Part shown: one piece after another, positions 26,461 to 35,319 of the stretch
Position numbering within the stretch: position 1 is the first letter of the stretch
How the letters are laid out: each line of letters opens with the position of its first letter
Assembly: GCA_033762255.1 (NCBI GenBank)
Contig: JANRLT010000025.1
Coordinates: 1 to 64,000, forward strand
Direction: 5' to 3'
DNA: 64,000 nt
Source: Pirellulales bacterium
GTDB taxonomy: Bacteria; Planctomycetota; Planctomycetia; Pirellulales; JALHPA01
Notes under the pieces: generated by a model
Told to the model about the DNA's origin: nothing
Databases searched by the model: none
Seen by the model: only the letters and a program-made list of their open reading frames with translations
Position numbers and translations under genes: made by a program

Positions 26461-26479
26461 CCGACGATGGTATCGTCGG
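26461..26479 (+). repeat. hairpin repeat CCGACGAT-GGT-ATCGTCGG
   Basis: A perfect 8-bp stem with a 3-base loop, 6 bp after the leuD stop codon. There is no T-run after it, so it is not a standard terminator. A sister copy at 41113-41131 has three stem or loop changes, two of which compensate each other. Confidence 0.75.
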
Positions 26480-26516
26480 TGCAATATGACTCGTTGCTTT
26501 TCATCGCGAGGAAATC

Positions 26517-26702
26517 ATGCAATTGAGTCTAGCCCAATTCGGTATCGAACAACTGAACCCGGACCAACGTCTGGAGCTTATTGAATTGATTTGGGATAGC
26601 CTTCCCGAAACCACACGAGATAATCCGCCCGCTTGGCATTTAGAGGTGCTGCAAGAACGCCTGGACGAAGCGGATGCAAAACCCAACGCGAGTGAGCCTT
26701 AA
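26517..26702 (+). CDS. putative addiction module component (TIGR02574-like antitoxin)
   Basis: A 61-residue protein with the pattern LNPDQRLELIELIWDSLPE and a C-terminal HLEVLQERLDEADAKP, as in the short antitoxin-like proteins of TIGR02574/PF09720. A GAGGAAATC ribosome binding site precedes the ATG. No RelE/ParE-type toxin gene follows: the next gene lies on the other strand and is a membrane-anchored protein. It is therefore an orphan unless a partner is coded elsewhere. Confidence 0.72.
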   Translation: MQLSLAQFGIEQLNPDQRLELIELIWDSLPETTRDNPPAWHLEVLQERLDEADAKPNASEP

Positions 26703-26776
26703 ATTTTCCTCCTCCCCATGTTTGATTTTGTGCCAAGACTTGTGCTAAGATCCCTGGTCTGTTTGCCCCATACCGT

Positions 26777-27481
26777 TCATTTCATAGGCGGTGTGGGTGC
26801 CGCCGCGGGCGAGGCCGCTTTATGATTCACGTCTCCACCATTTGCCGCCCCCCCGCTCCCGGTGACTTTGCGGTAATATTTGACAAAGCTCGCCCCCAAG
26901 GGGCCTAATGCCACACGTTGTCGCACATTGCCCCGCGCTGTAGGTACCGCATTTTCAGAATTAACACCTGCGGGGGCGTCCCGCGGCGTTAACTTGACGG
27001 CAGCCGTGTCCGCTGGTAACAGTGGTCCCGCCCAGGCATTTTGCAAATCAACCAGCACGATCAGTGCCGTGTCATGATCAGCAAAGCTGAGCGCATACTC
27101 CGGCGCGACAGGCCTGTTTGTTGCGTCGCTTTGCCAGTCAAACTGATCATCCACTAAAAACGCATTGCGTAAATGCACCAGCCCCGGAGCCGTGCTCAGG
27201 TCATGCCGCTGGACGATGCGATAATCCGCGTCATTAACCGAGAGCAGATTATTTACCGACGGGTTGTCATCCGCATTCCCATTTGCCACGCTCGCCGACA
27301 CGTTTACGGGCTCCAGCCGCCAAACTTCCACCCGCGGGGCGATGCGTATCATCCGACCCGCGGCCCCCCCCCAAAAGTTCATCGCTTGCCGACCCACCCA
27401 ACCGTTCCACCACACGCCGACGGTTCCGGCGATCATTCCCAAAAGGACAAAAGTGGCGATAATCCAGGGGCCGCGGGCCAT
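26777..27481 (-). CDS. membrane-anchored protein of unknown function
   Basis: A protein of about 234 residues that begins MARGPWIIATFVLLGMIAGT, a single N-terminal anchor, followed by a soluble region with strand-like segments (PEYALSFADHDTALIVLVDL) and an Ala/Pro-rich tail. A TTG eight codons upstream is possible but the ATG at 27481 fits better. No family is recognised. It converges with the small antitoxin gene and is transcribed divergently from the fused spermidine-synthase-like gene. Confidence 0.6.
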   Translation of the reverse strand: MARGPWIIATFVLLGMIAGTVGVWWNGWVGRQAMNFWGGAAGRMIRIAPRVEVWRLEPVNVSASVANGNADDNPSVNNLLSVNDADYRIVQRHDLSTAPGLVHLRNAFLVDDQFDWQSDATNRPVAPEYALSFADHDTALIVLVDLQNAWAGPLLPADTAAVKLTPRDAPAGVNSENAVPTARGNVRQRVALGPLGASFVKYYRKVTGSGGAANGGDVNHKAASPAAAPTPPMK

Positions 27482-27693
27482 AGTTAAAGTTTCCGTGTTA
27501 GGCAAGATTGGACGGGCAAGCTGGGCAAATAAAAACGCCAGTCAGCATTTGTATGTGAAAATTTGATGAAAATCGCCGTTAGTTGTTATCAAAGTGAGGG
27601 CAAGGGCGTCTAAAGTGTCCGCTTCCACGCCATGCGCTTTATAATGGCGGCTACACTTTTCATTCTAAGTCCTCCACGCAAAATAGTTGAGAC

Positions 27694-30195
27694 ATGGCAG
27701 AGTCAAAAACTGAGGAAAACAGAAAAACGGTTCCGCCTAGCCATCCAAAATCCGCTCACAAACAGACGGCACCGTCCCCCTCTCGTTTGCCTGCGAAACA
27801 CACGCAGCCCCCGGCCTGGACGCTCGTCTGGTGGTTGGCGGCTACAATTTTTGTTAGTGCGTTGTTGCTCTTTCAGGTTCAGCCGCTCATCAGCAAATTT
27901 ATCCTTCCCTGGTATGGCGGCAGTCCGGCGGTCTGGACTACGGCCATGCTGTTCTTTCAGTGCGTGCTGTTTTTGGGTTATTTATACGCACATCTGGCCG
28001 CCCGGCATCTTAGCCCGCGGCAGCAACTCTTGACGCAAGGGGGATTATTGCTTTTGGCCGCCGTGTTGGCCTGGTGGGTGGTGCCGCCGGACTCGCTCAA
28101 GCCCACGGGCGAAGAAAATCCCACCCTCAGCATCCTAGGCCTGCTATCGTTGAGCGTGGGCTTGCCTTATTTTTTGCTTTCCACCACGGGCCCCCTGGTT
28201 CAGACTTGGTTCAGCCGGGCCTATCCGGGGCAGTCACCCTATCGGCTGTTTGCGCTTTCCAACTTTGGGTCCCTGTTGGCGTTGTTGTCGTTTCCGTTCT
28301 TGTTTGAGCCGTATTGGGAACTGCCGACATTGGGCAGATTTTGGATGGTGGGGTTTTGGGTGTTTGTCGGCTTATGGCTCTGGACCGCCTGGCAAGTGGC
28401 AAAGCTGCGGACCGCGGGCGAAGCCCATCATTTCGCGGGACCTGAATCCGAGAAAGGGACGGACACGAGGGACGAAACGCGCACTCCTGGGTGGCGGCCC
28501 GCCGCTTGGCTGGCTTTGCCCGCGGTGGCGTCGCTGGTATTTATCGCCACTGCCAATGAGGTGAGCCACAATGTCGCGCCGACGCCATTTTTGTGGATCG
28601 TGCCGCTGGCCCTGTATTTGTTGACGTTTATTATCGCCTTTGACCATCCCGCCTGGTATGTCCGCGGGTGGTGGGCTCCGTTGTGCGCGGCGGCGATTAT
28701 GACCTTGGCCATTTATCAAAAGCTGGCGGATTGGCTCTGGCAAGCGGTGGTGTACGAAAGCGTCAGTTCCGCCGCGCAAGGCTGGTTTAAGCAACGGCCC
28801 GATGGCTGGCATTTGGATATGGAATTGACCTATGTGCCGCAGGTCGGTTTGATCTTTGCCACGATGTTTCTGATGTGCCTGGTTTGTCACGGAGAATTGG
28901 TCCGCCTCCGTCCCGCCAATCCCCGCGATTTGACCAAATTTTACCTGCTAATTTCCGCGGGAGGGGCGTGCGGGGGGTTGTTTATCAGCTTTGTGGCGAC
29001 AAATTTCTTTGATGATTACTACGAATGGCCGATCGGACTGGCGATCTGTTTGGGGATTGCCATTTTGGTTTGTTGGCGGGAATATGCCAATTGGCGGCCA
29101 GCAAATAATTCTAACCGCTGGCAAGGGGCGCTCGGTTTTGGCCTGGCCGCGTGTGTCGGTTGGGGTTTGCTGGCGTATGGCGTGGATCCGTGGAACTGGT
29201 TTGGCGGCGGTTCCACAAATAACGCGCATACGACCACGCAAACCCTTTTTAAAGCGCGAAATTTTTACGGGACTGTCGGTGTCTATGAGGATCTCTTTTT
29301 AGGTGAATTATCCCCCGAGCAAAATGGGGGCATTGCCCGCTCTCCCCGCGATAACAATCGCCGTTTTAAAAGCGGCGCGATCCTGCATGGCCAGCAGTTT
29401 ATGTCCCCCGACCGGCGGAACGAGCCGCTCACGTACTACGATCCCCAGTCGGGCGTGGGGCAGGCGCTAACGCATCTGTTGCGGTCAAATCCGCGGCGAC
29501 CCATCAAATTTGCGGTGATCGGCTTGGGGGTTGGCTCGTTGGCCGCCTATGCGCGGGGAGGGGAAACACTGCCGGATGGAGAGTCGCGCGGGGCGGATGA
29601 ATGCGTCATGTACGAAATTAATCCCTTGGTGGAACGGATCGCGCGGGAACATTTTTGGTATCTCGGCGATTATGCCCAGCGAACCGGTCGGCCGTTGGAG
29701 GTGCGGTTGGGAGACGCGCGGCTCACCATGGAACGAGAGGCCCCCCAGGGTTATGACCTGATTGTGCTCGATGCGTTTAGCGGCGATTCCATACCCGCCC
29801 ACTTGCTGACGCGCGAGGCGTTTGAGATTTATCGGCGGCATTTGCGAAAGGATGCCAATGGCCGTCCCGCGGGTTGCCTCGCGGTGCATATTACCAATAG
29901 CTACCTCAACCTTTATCCGGTGGCAAAGAACGCCGCGCGGGGAGTGTTGGATATGGACTATCGCAGCGTGTACCGCGAATCCCGGCGGCGGGATTATGTG
30001 CAGCGGAGCCACTATTTTATCATTAGCAATGACGCGGCGCTCTTGGCGGCGGTGCCAACCGTACCGCGCCGCCGCGCGCAGGTTGATCCGCGCACCGGAC
30101 AATTGGTTGAGGTGGTCGTGGATTACGATTGGCCGGAAATCCCCATCTGGACCGACCATTACAGCAACTTGTTTAAAATTTTGCTCGCGGACTGA
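27694..30195 (+). CDS. spermidine-synthase-like protein fused to a membrane domain
   Basis: An 833-residue protein. After a 40-residue polar N-terminus come about a dozen membrane helices (from FVSALLLFQVQPLISKFILP to WQGALGFGLAACVGWGLLAY). From about residue 590 there is a cytoplasmic Rossmann domain with AVIGLGVGSLAAYA, YEINPLVERIAREHFWYLGD, VRLGDARLTME and LIVLDAFSGDSIPAHLLTRE, as in spermidine synthases. The polyamine-binding residues are not conserved enough to claim that activity. Such fused membrane/spermidine synthase-like proteins are frequent in planctomycetes and their substrate is unknown. Confidence 0.82.
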   Translation: MAESKTEENRKTVPPSHPKSAHKQTAPSPSRLPAKHTQPPAWTLVWWLAATIFVSALLLFQVQPLISKFILPWYGGSPAVWTTAMLFFQCVLFLGYLYAHLAARHLSPRQQLLTQGGLLLLAAVLAWWVVPPDSLKPTGEENPTLSILGLLSLSVGLPYFLLSTTGPLVQTWFSRAYPGQSPYRLFALSNFGSLLALLSFPFLFEPYWELPTLGRFWMVGFWVFVGLWLWTAWQVAKLRTAGEAHHFAGPESEKGTDTRDETRTPGWRPAAWLALPAVASLVFIATANEVSHNVAPTPFLWIVPLALYLLTFIIAFDHPAWYVRGWWAPLCAAAIMTLAIYQKLADWLWQAVVYESVSSAAQGWFKQRPDGWHLDMELTYVPQVGLIFATMFLMCLVCHGELVRLRPANPRDLTKFYLLISAGGACGGLFISFVATNFFDDYYEWPIGLAICLGIAILVCWREYANWRPANNSNRWQGALGFGLAACVGWGLLAYGVDPWNWFGGGSTNNAHTTTQTLFKARNFYGTVGVYEDLFLGELSPEQNGGIARSPRDNNRRFKSGAILHGQQFMSPDRRNEPLTYYDPQSGVGQALTHLLRSNPRRPIKFAVIGLGVGSLAAYARGGETLPDGESRGADECVMYEINPLVERIAREHFWYLGDYAQRTGRPLEVRLGDARLTMEREAPQGYDLIVLDAFSGDSIPAHLLTREAFEIYRRHLRKDANGRPAGCLAVHITNSYLNLYPVAKNAARGVLDMDYRSVYRESRRRDYVQRSHYFIISNDAALLAAVPTVPRRRAQVDPRTGQLVEVVVDYDWPEIPIWTDHYSNLFKILLAD

Positions 30196-30314
30196 GAACC
30201 CACCAACGGCAGGCGGGGCGGTTTGGGCCAGTTACCGGCTACCCCCCCTCTGTGGGCCTGTATTAAACCGATTTGACGCTTGGTTTTTCTGGTTTGACAA
30301 CCTAAATTGGAACT

Positions 30315-30902
30315 ATGTCAAGGTTTCATTATTTACGCGTGGGGAATCTGGGCCATGTGGGCCGGTTTACCGCGGTGGACGCGGTGAGTTATCCACGCGG
30401 CAGCCGGGTCATTGCGCGCACGCGGCGGGGTTTAGAGGTGGCCGAGGTGCTGGCCCCCGCCCCGGACCTCTTTACAGCACATAGTGGCGAAAGTGCCACG
30501 GGGCATGGAAGTGATGGGTCGATCCTGCGCGGCGTAACCGTCGAAGATGAGTTGTTGATCGCGCGGCTGGAACGGCGGAAGCTGACCGCCATCGCCGAAT
30601 GCGAAAATCTGCTGCGGCAAGAACAACTCGATGCGACACTGATGGATGTCGAGGTGCTCTTTGACGGGAGCGCGATTTACTTTCACTTTTTGGGGGATGT
30701 CCCGGCATCCGTGGCGGACCTGACGGAAAAGCTGGCGGTGCAATACGATACGGTCGCCCAACTGACCCAATTTGGCGAGACACTGGCCGCGGGCTGCGGG
30801 CCGGATTGCGGAACGGAAGCCGCCGCTGGCCATGGCGGATGCGCAAGCTGCGCCACGGGTTGTGCCATTGCCAGTGCCTGTGATACGCGGCGGGCTAAGT
30901 AA
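30315..30902 (+). CDS. PSP1 (YaaT/RicT-like) protein with Cys-rich tail
   Basis: A 195-residue protein. Residues 1-165 form a PSP1 domain, recognisable by RGSRVIARTRRGLEVAEVL, the CENLLRQEQLDATLMDVEVLFDGS stretch and YFHFLGDVPASVADLTEKLA. The last 35 residues contain seven cysteines (CGPDCGTE, CASCATGCAIASAC), likely a metal or iron-sulphur site. The Bacillus homologue RicT belongs to an Fe-S-containing complex that affects RNA processing; a similar role is possible here. The gene overlaps the convergent methyltransferase gene by 8 bp. Confidence 0.82.
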   Translation: MSRFHYLRVGNLGHVGRFTAVDAVSYPRGSRVIARTRRGLEVAEVLAPAPDLFTAHSGESATGHGSDGSILRGVTVEDELLIARLERRKLTAIAECENLLRQEQLDATLMDVEVLFDGSAIYFHFLGDVPASVADLTEKLAVQYDTVAQLTQFGETLAAGCGPDCGTEAAAGHGGCASCATGCAIASACDTRRAK

Positions 30903-32373
30903 TTCTCTCGGCAATGATGGCCACAACGCGGTTATTCTGGCTAGTCAGCAACAGAACCACTGGTTGCAGATCCCCCGCGGCGCTCCCCGCCGCCAGCTGT
31001 TGACGCACATCCTCGGGGCGGAGTGGAACTCCCCGTTTTTTGATTTCCGCCACATATCGACGATTTTCCTTTAGCCAGGCTCGCACTGGACCGGCTCTCC
31101 AGGGTAGGACCGCTAACACGCCAAAGCAACTACAAAGGGGATGACGCCGAGACGTCGCTGCGCTGTAGTAGGCAACTTCCGGCACAACTTGTCCCCAATC
31201 CCATTGACGCGCGAACGCTCCGCCCAAGTCCGCGGCCAAGATCGCCGGATCAGGCTCGTATAAATAAGGCCCCCAGGTCTCTGATGGTGCCGCGCTCAAC
31301 CCCGGTTCACCCACAAATGAATACGCCGCATACCGACACCACGAATCGGCAAAGAAATTCGTTCGCATGCCTTGATTAGGGTGAAAAGCAGATTCCCCAT
31401 ATCCCAGTGCCTGCGTCTCTCGCCTCCCTTCTCCCGCCTCCCACCTCTCTTCTCCCGCCTCTCGCCTCCCATCTCCCGCCTCTCCCCGCTCCGCCACGAT
31501 CCGCGTTGCCACATGGTGACCGCTGGCGTAGCTCCAGTCGCCCAGCCAGACCAATTGTTGCCGGCATTCCCGCCGTGTGCTGATCCATTCCCGCGTTTGC
31601 GGCTCAGCTAACTCGGCTATCCGCGGCGCGGCGGGGGCTCCCTTGATCACGCCGGTGGGTGAGTTCGCCACCAACTGTTGCAAAAAGGCGCCATCCGGAC
31701 TGTGCCATTGCCACTCGGTGGTGCGGGAGCCTGCCGGTCGACGGTCGGGGTCAATATGCCAGTTCTGTATTTCGCCAAGGCAAATCCGTTCCACCGGCTG
31801 ATGCAGGATGGCAAGCCGTGACAAATTCAAAGTTGGTTCCTCCCGGCGCAGCAGTTCTACCCAGCGGACGGCGTTTTCACGGGCAATCAGGGCCGTCAGT
31901 TCATCCGCTTCGTACCCCGTCACCGAAAAATACCGGGCGAATCCCCAGGCATCCCCCCCCAGTCCACAGCAAAGATCATGCAAGGGTAAACTCGCCCCGC
32001 GCAATGGTTGCCATTCCGGCCCCATAGCGTTGTGCAAAGTTTCCGCCCCGCCGGCAAAAAAGGCAGCCGCGCGATACCCCTTATAGGCGGCAATGGCCGC
32101 GTCGCTGGCTTGCTCCAAGGCCCGGCGGGTCCAAAAAAGCTGGTCCCCCCAGGGAAATTTGCGCAAGGCGGTTTGCCGCAGCGTCATTTGCTCTAGAACT
32201 AAATTTGCCTGGGGAGGAGCCAGGTCTTTTCGCAGTTGGGAAAGCAGCCGGAGCGGTTCAACACCCGCCTGCGCCAAATTTTCCGCCCGCAGCAGGGCGG
32301 CCTCTCCCGCCGGTCCAAAAAGCCACCGCCATGTTGCCAAATCGCCACATTCCGCTGGAAATTGCATCGCCAT
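30895..32373 (-). CDS. THUMP-like class I SAM methyltransferase
   Basis: A 492-residue protein. The SAM-binding motif LHDLCCGLGGDAWGFAR lies near residue 130 and YEADELTALIARENA follows. The C-terminal half, ending RRYVAEIKKRGVPLRPEDVR, matches the THUMP-like domain found with the PG_1098-type N-terminal domain; family members are thought to act on RNA. Between about residues 290 and 320 there is an Arg/Glu/Gly-rich repeat (GDGRREAGEERWEAGEGRRE), encoded by a simple repeat that also occurs between genes. It converges with and overlaps the PSP1 gene by 8 bp. Confidence 0.78.
   Translation of the reverse strand: MAMQFPAECGDLATWRWLFGPAGEAALLRAENLAQAGVEPLRLLSQLRKDLAPPQANLVLEQMTLRQTALRKFPWGDQLFWTRRALEQASDAAIAAYKGYRAAAFFAGGAETLHNAMGPEWQPLRGASLPLHDLCCGLGGDAWGFARYFSVTGYEADELTALIARENAVRWVELLRREEPTLNLSRLAILHQPVERICLGEIQNWHIDPDRRPAGSRTTEWQWHSPDGAFLQQLVANSPTGVIKGAPAAPRIAELAEPQTREWISTRRECRQQLVWLGDWSYASGHHVATRIVAERGEAGDGRREAGEERWEAGEGRRETQALGYGESAFHPNQGMRTNFFADSWCRYAAYSFVGEPGLSAAPSETWGPYLYEPDPAILAADLGGAFARQWDWGQVVPEVAYYSAATSRRHPLCSCFGVLAVLPWRAGPVRAWLKENRRYVAEIKKRGVPLRPEDVRQQLAAGSAAGDLQPVVLLLTSQNNRVVAIIAERIT
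31412..31490 (-). repeat. intergenic-type simple repeat inside a coding sequence
   Basis: Units of the form GGGAGGCGGGAGAAG and GGAGGCGAGAG repeat five to six times on the minus strand within the THUMP-like methyltransferase gene. They keep the frame and give the Arg/Glu/Gly-rich stretch. Similar GAGGCGAGAGACGGGAGG sequence is seen at 40771-40790, and the complementary C-rich form at 25770-25857. Confidence 0.75.
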
Positions 32374-32668
32374 GACAAAAACGCCCGATTTCCCGCCGAG
32401 GGTGTGGCAAATTGTTTGACACGCCTCTAGCCGTCAAATTATGATAAAGGAATCTCTGCGAGGCGGGAAAGGTGGCGGCGGGCACAAAATTTGCGGACAT
32501 GTTTCCGCTCATTGCCCCTGTCATGCTTTACCCCCGCGGCGGACTTATCCTGTTTGTATCTACTGATTCTCTGGCACACCCCGGAACAAAACCTGTTGTG
32601 GACTCACAGCGGTTGGGTGGGCGAGCGGGTTACATAAAGCATCCCCAGCAATAAAAGAGGTACCGGTC

Positions 32669-34096
32669 ATGGCTGCCCGTGAAAATCAAGGTTTGCAAAT
32701 TGCGCTCATCATCTTTGTCATGCTGACAATTGTGCTAGCCGTCACCACGTACCTGGGCTTTGACAATTGGAAGCAAACCAAGGTCAGTCTGGAAGAGACC
32801 AACAAAAAAGCCGAGTTGGCTGAATCCCTGGCCGCTAAAAAGACCAGCGAGCGCAATGAACTAGTGGAATATCTGGGCCACAAAGCCGAGGACAAGCACG
32901 AAGACATCATGGCCAAGGTGGGTGAAGCGCTCAAGGCTTACAGCGCTTTTTCGGAAAAGAAGGTGCAGCAAACCATCACGGATTACAGCAAGCTGGCCGC
33001 GGAATTAAACAAGGCCCTCAAGGCCAAGGATGAAACCATCAACAGCCTCAACGATGACAATCTAAAGAAAGACGCCACCTATAAGGAAGAAGTGGGCAAG
33101 CTGGACGCCGCCAAAAAAGAAGTGGAAGCCAACTTTGCCACGTTGCAAAAGAAGTATACCGACAACGAGACCGAATATAAAACCAACCGTACCGAATGGG
33201 ACAAATATAAAACCGACACCAACACGCAGATCAATGAACTGCAGGCGCAACTTGTGGCGGCTAATGACAAGGTTACTAATTTACAAAAGCAGCTTGTCGC
33301 TAAAGACAAATTTTACCAGGACATTGTGAAACAGCAGCGCAAAGAAATAGAAAAAATTGCCGATCCCCGTCCGACATTGACCGATGGCAAGATCGTGTAT
33401 GTGGACGAGCGCTCGCACGAGGCGTACGTCAATATCGGCTTTGATGATAACTTGCAGCGCCGTGTCAGCTTTAGCGTCTATTCCAATGAGACCAACGACA
33501 CCGCCTCCGCCCAAAAGAAAGGGGCGATCGAGGTGATCGAGGTCATCGGCCCCAAATTTGCCAAGGCCCGCATCCTGGAAAATAGCGTCTCTGACCCGAT
33601 CATGCCGGGGGACTTTATCGATTCGCAGTTGTGGTATCCCGGCAAACAGCAAAAATTCGCGATCGCCGGACTGATCGACTTTGACAAGGATGGCGTCAGC
33701 GACCGGGCCCAACTGCGGGATATTATTTCCGCCAACGGCGGCGTGGTGGTGGCCGACGTCAACGAAAAGGGAGACTTCATCGGTCAGATCACCAGTGACA
33801 CGGCAAGCCTGATTCTGGGGACGCAACCCGATGATCGTTCCGATCCCAAGTTGGTAAAAGCCTGGGGCGATATCAAAAAAGATGCCCAGAAGTTTGGTAT
33901 TGGTGAAGTCAACCTGGATAAATTCCTGGATAGCGTGGGCTATACCCCGCAATCGCAAAGCGTGGCCACCCAGCCGCAATCGGGGGCGACACTGATTCCC
34001 GGCCGTCCCCGGTTAAAGGATGGTTCGCCGGACATCGTCAATCCGAACTTTCGCCCCCGCGTCCCCCCCGCCGCGGGCAAGAACGGAGCGTTTTAG
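32669..34096 (+). CDS. membrane-anchored coiled-coil protein with C-terminal domain
   Basis: A 475-residue protein. One membrane helix at residues 10-30 (IALIIFVMLTIVLAVTTYLG) is followed by a Lys/Glu-rich coiled coil to about residue 230. A beta-rich segment follows (DGKIVYVDERSHEAYVNIG), then a region FAIAGLIDFDKDGVSDRAQL with a following IISANGGVVVADV that looks like a BRCT-type fold. The tail is Pro-rich. An AGAGG ribosome binding site lies about 10 bases before the ATG. I know similar proteins only as hypothetical planctomycete proteins; function unknown. Confidence 0.72.
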   Translation: MAARENQGLQIALIIFVMLTIVLAVTTYLGFDNWKQTKVSLEETNKKAELAESLAAKKTSERNELVEYLGHKAEDKHEDIMAKVGEALKAYSAFSEKKVQQTITDYSKLAAELNKALKAKDETINSLNDDNLKKDATYKEEVGKLDAAKKEVEANFATLQKKYTDNETEYKTNRTEWDKYKTDTNTQINELQAQLVAANDKVTNLQKQLVAKDKFYQDIVKQQRKEIEKIADPRPTLTDGKIVYVDERSHEAYVNIGFDDNLQRRVSFSVYSNETNDTASAQKKGAIEVIEVIGPKFAKARILENSVSDPIMPGDFIDSQLWYPGKQQKFAIAGLIDFDKDGVSDRAQLRDIISANGGVVVADVNEKGDFIGQITSDTASLILGTQPDDRSDPKLVKAWGDIKKDAQKFGIGEVNLDKFLDSVGYTPQSQSVATQPQSGATLIPGRPRLKDGSPDIVNPNFRPRVPPAAGKNGAF

Positions 34097-34098
34097 TC

Positions 34099-34156
34099 AA
34101 TTAAGAATGAAAAATTAAGAATTTAATTCTTAATTTCTAATTTTTAATTCTTAATT
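34099..34156. repeat. AT-rich inverted repeat between convergent genes
   Basis: The arms are built of AATTAAGAATT units (left 34099-34123, right 34125-34156) and could fold into a long hairpin. It lies between the stop codons of the coiled-coil gene and dus and could act as a two-way terminator, though no GC-rich stem is present. The right arm runs into dus and encodes its last residues (KLIKN). Confidence 0.65.
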
Positions 34157-35172
34157 AATTTCACCCCAGCTTCCGTCCGCGGAAAGTATTCTTCTAGCAC
34201 GCCCAGGAATTCCTCCGCCGTTTCCACGCGGGAGATCCGTCCGCGAAATTCCCTCGCCCCGGCCCGCCCCTGAGCGTAGCACGTGGCGAATTTGCGCATC
34301 AGCATGGTTCCCCGCTCGTCGCCAAAGCGTTCCCGCACCAATTCATAGTGCCAGCGAATGAGGGCCCGTTCTTCTTCGGGCGTGGGGTCGGGTGGGATTG
34401 GTTCTCCCCGCAGGGCCGCCGCCGCCTGGGCGTACAGCCAGGGCTTGGCCAGGGCCGCGCGGGCGATCATCACGCCGTCCACGCCATAAGCGTCAAAGGC
34501 CCGCACCACGGCCTGGGGCGTGGCCAAGTCGCCATTGCCAATCAGCGGCATCCGCCGCAGGTGGGTCTTGATCTCAGCAATGCGGTCCCAATCGGCGGAA
34601 CCGGTAAAAAAGTCCGCTGCCACCCGCCCATGCACCGTCAGGGCGGCGGCGCCGGCCTGTTCGACAATTTGGGCCACTTCGCAGCCGACCAGCTTATCGC
34701 GCGTGCAGCCCAGACGGATTTTGGCGGTGACGGGGGTCGGAGCGCAGGCGGCTACGACCCGTTCAACGATCCGGCCAATCCGGTCCGGTTCTCGCAGCAG
34801 ATACGATCCGCTGTGCGCCTTGGCGGTCACTTGCTTGACCGGGCAACCAAAATTGATATCCACCACGCTGACCAAAAACTCGCGGGCCAGCTTTTGACCG
34901 ACGGCGGCCAGGGTTTCGGGGTCGTTATCCCAAATTTGCACGGCCAGGGGGCGGGGTTCATCGCGAATCCCCCACAAGCGGTCGGGATATTCGTTTTCAT
35001 GGGCTTCCAACCAGAGAAAACCCTGCGCGGCGATCATCTCGGTCGCTTGCAGGCCGACGCCGCCAAACTGCCGCACGATCTGGCGAAAGGCATAATTAGT
35101 AAAGCCCGCCATCGGAGCCTGAAGGATCGGCGGATCAACGATCAACGGGCCGATGTGCAGGGGAAGGGGCAT
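34144..35172 (-). CDS. tRNA-dihydrouridine synthase (DusB-like)
   Basis: A 342-residue flavoenzyme of the Dus family: QAPMAGFTNYAFRQIVRQFG near the N-terminus, INFGCPVKQVTAKAHSGSYL with the catalytic Cys (near residue 100), KIRLGCTRDK, LTVHGRVAADFFTGSADWD, and GNGDLATPQAVVRAFDAYGVDGVMIARAALAKPW. It reduces uridines in the D-loop of tRNA with FMN and NADPH. The ATG at 35172 is chosen because the upstream open frame reads through repeat sequence. The final codons come from an AT-rich repeat. Confidence 0.92.
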   Translation of the reverse strand: MPLPLHIGPLIVDPPILQAPMAGFTNYAFRQIVRQFGGVGLQATEMIAAQGFLWLEAHENEYPDRLWGIRDEPRPLAVQIWDNDPETLAAVGQKLAREFLVSVVDINFGCPVKQVTAKAHSGSYLLREPDRIGRIVERVVAACAPTPVTAKIRLGCTRDKLVGCEVAQIVEQAGAAALTVHGRVAADFFTGSADWDRIAEIKTHLRRMPLIGNGDLATPQAVVRAFDAYGVDGVMIARAALAKPWLYAQAAAALRGEPIPPDPTPEEERALIRWHYELVRERFGDERGTMLMRKFATCYAQGRAGAREFRGRISRVETAEEFLGVLEEYFPRTEAGVKLIKN

Positions 35173-35319
35173 GGGGAAATGCAGAATGATGAATGATGAA
35201 GTATGAATGCAGAATAGTGAATACAGAATGTTAATGTTCAATGCACTCGATGGAATGCTATCCTTAGTCGTAATCTCAAATCTCAAATCTGTAATTTGAA
35301 ATCTGTAATTTGTAATTAC
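35173..35319 (-). repeat. repeat-filled spacer between dus and its upstream neighbour
   Basis: The 147 bp are made of ATGAATGCAGAAT-type units near dus and AATCTCAAATCTGTAATTTG-type units near the other gene. On the minus strand the stop codon of the gene at 35320 is followed with no gap by GTAATTACAAATTACAG. Related GAATGCAGAAT units lie near 40875 and 45405. Confidence 0.8.
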
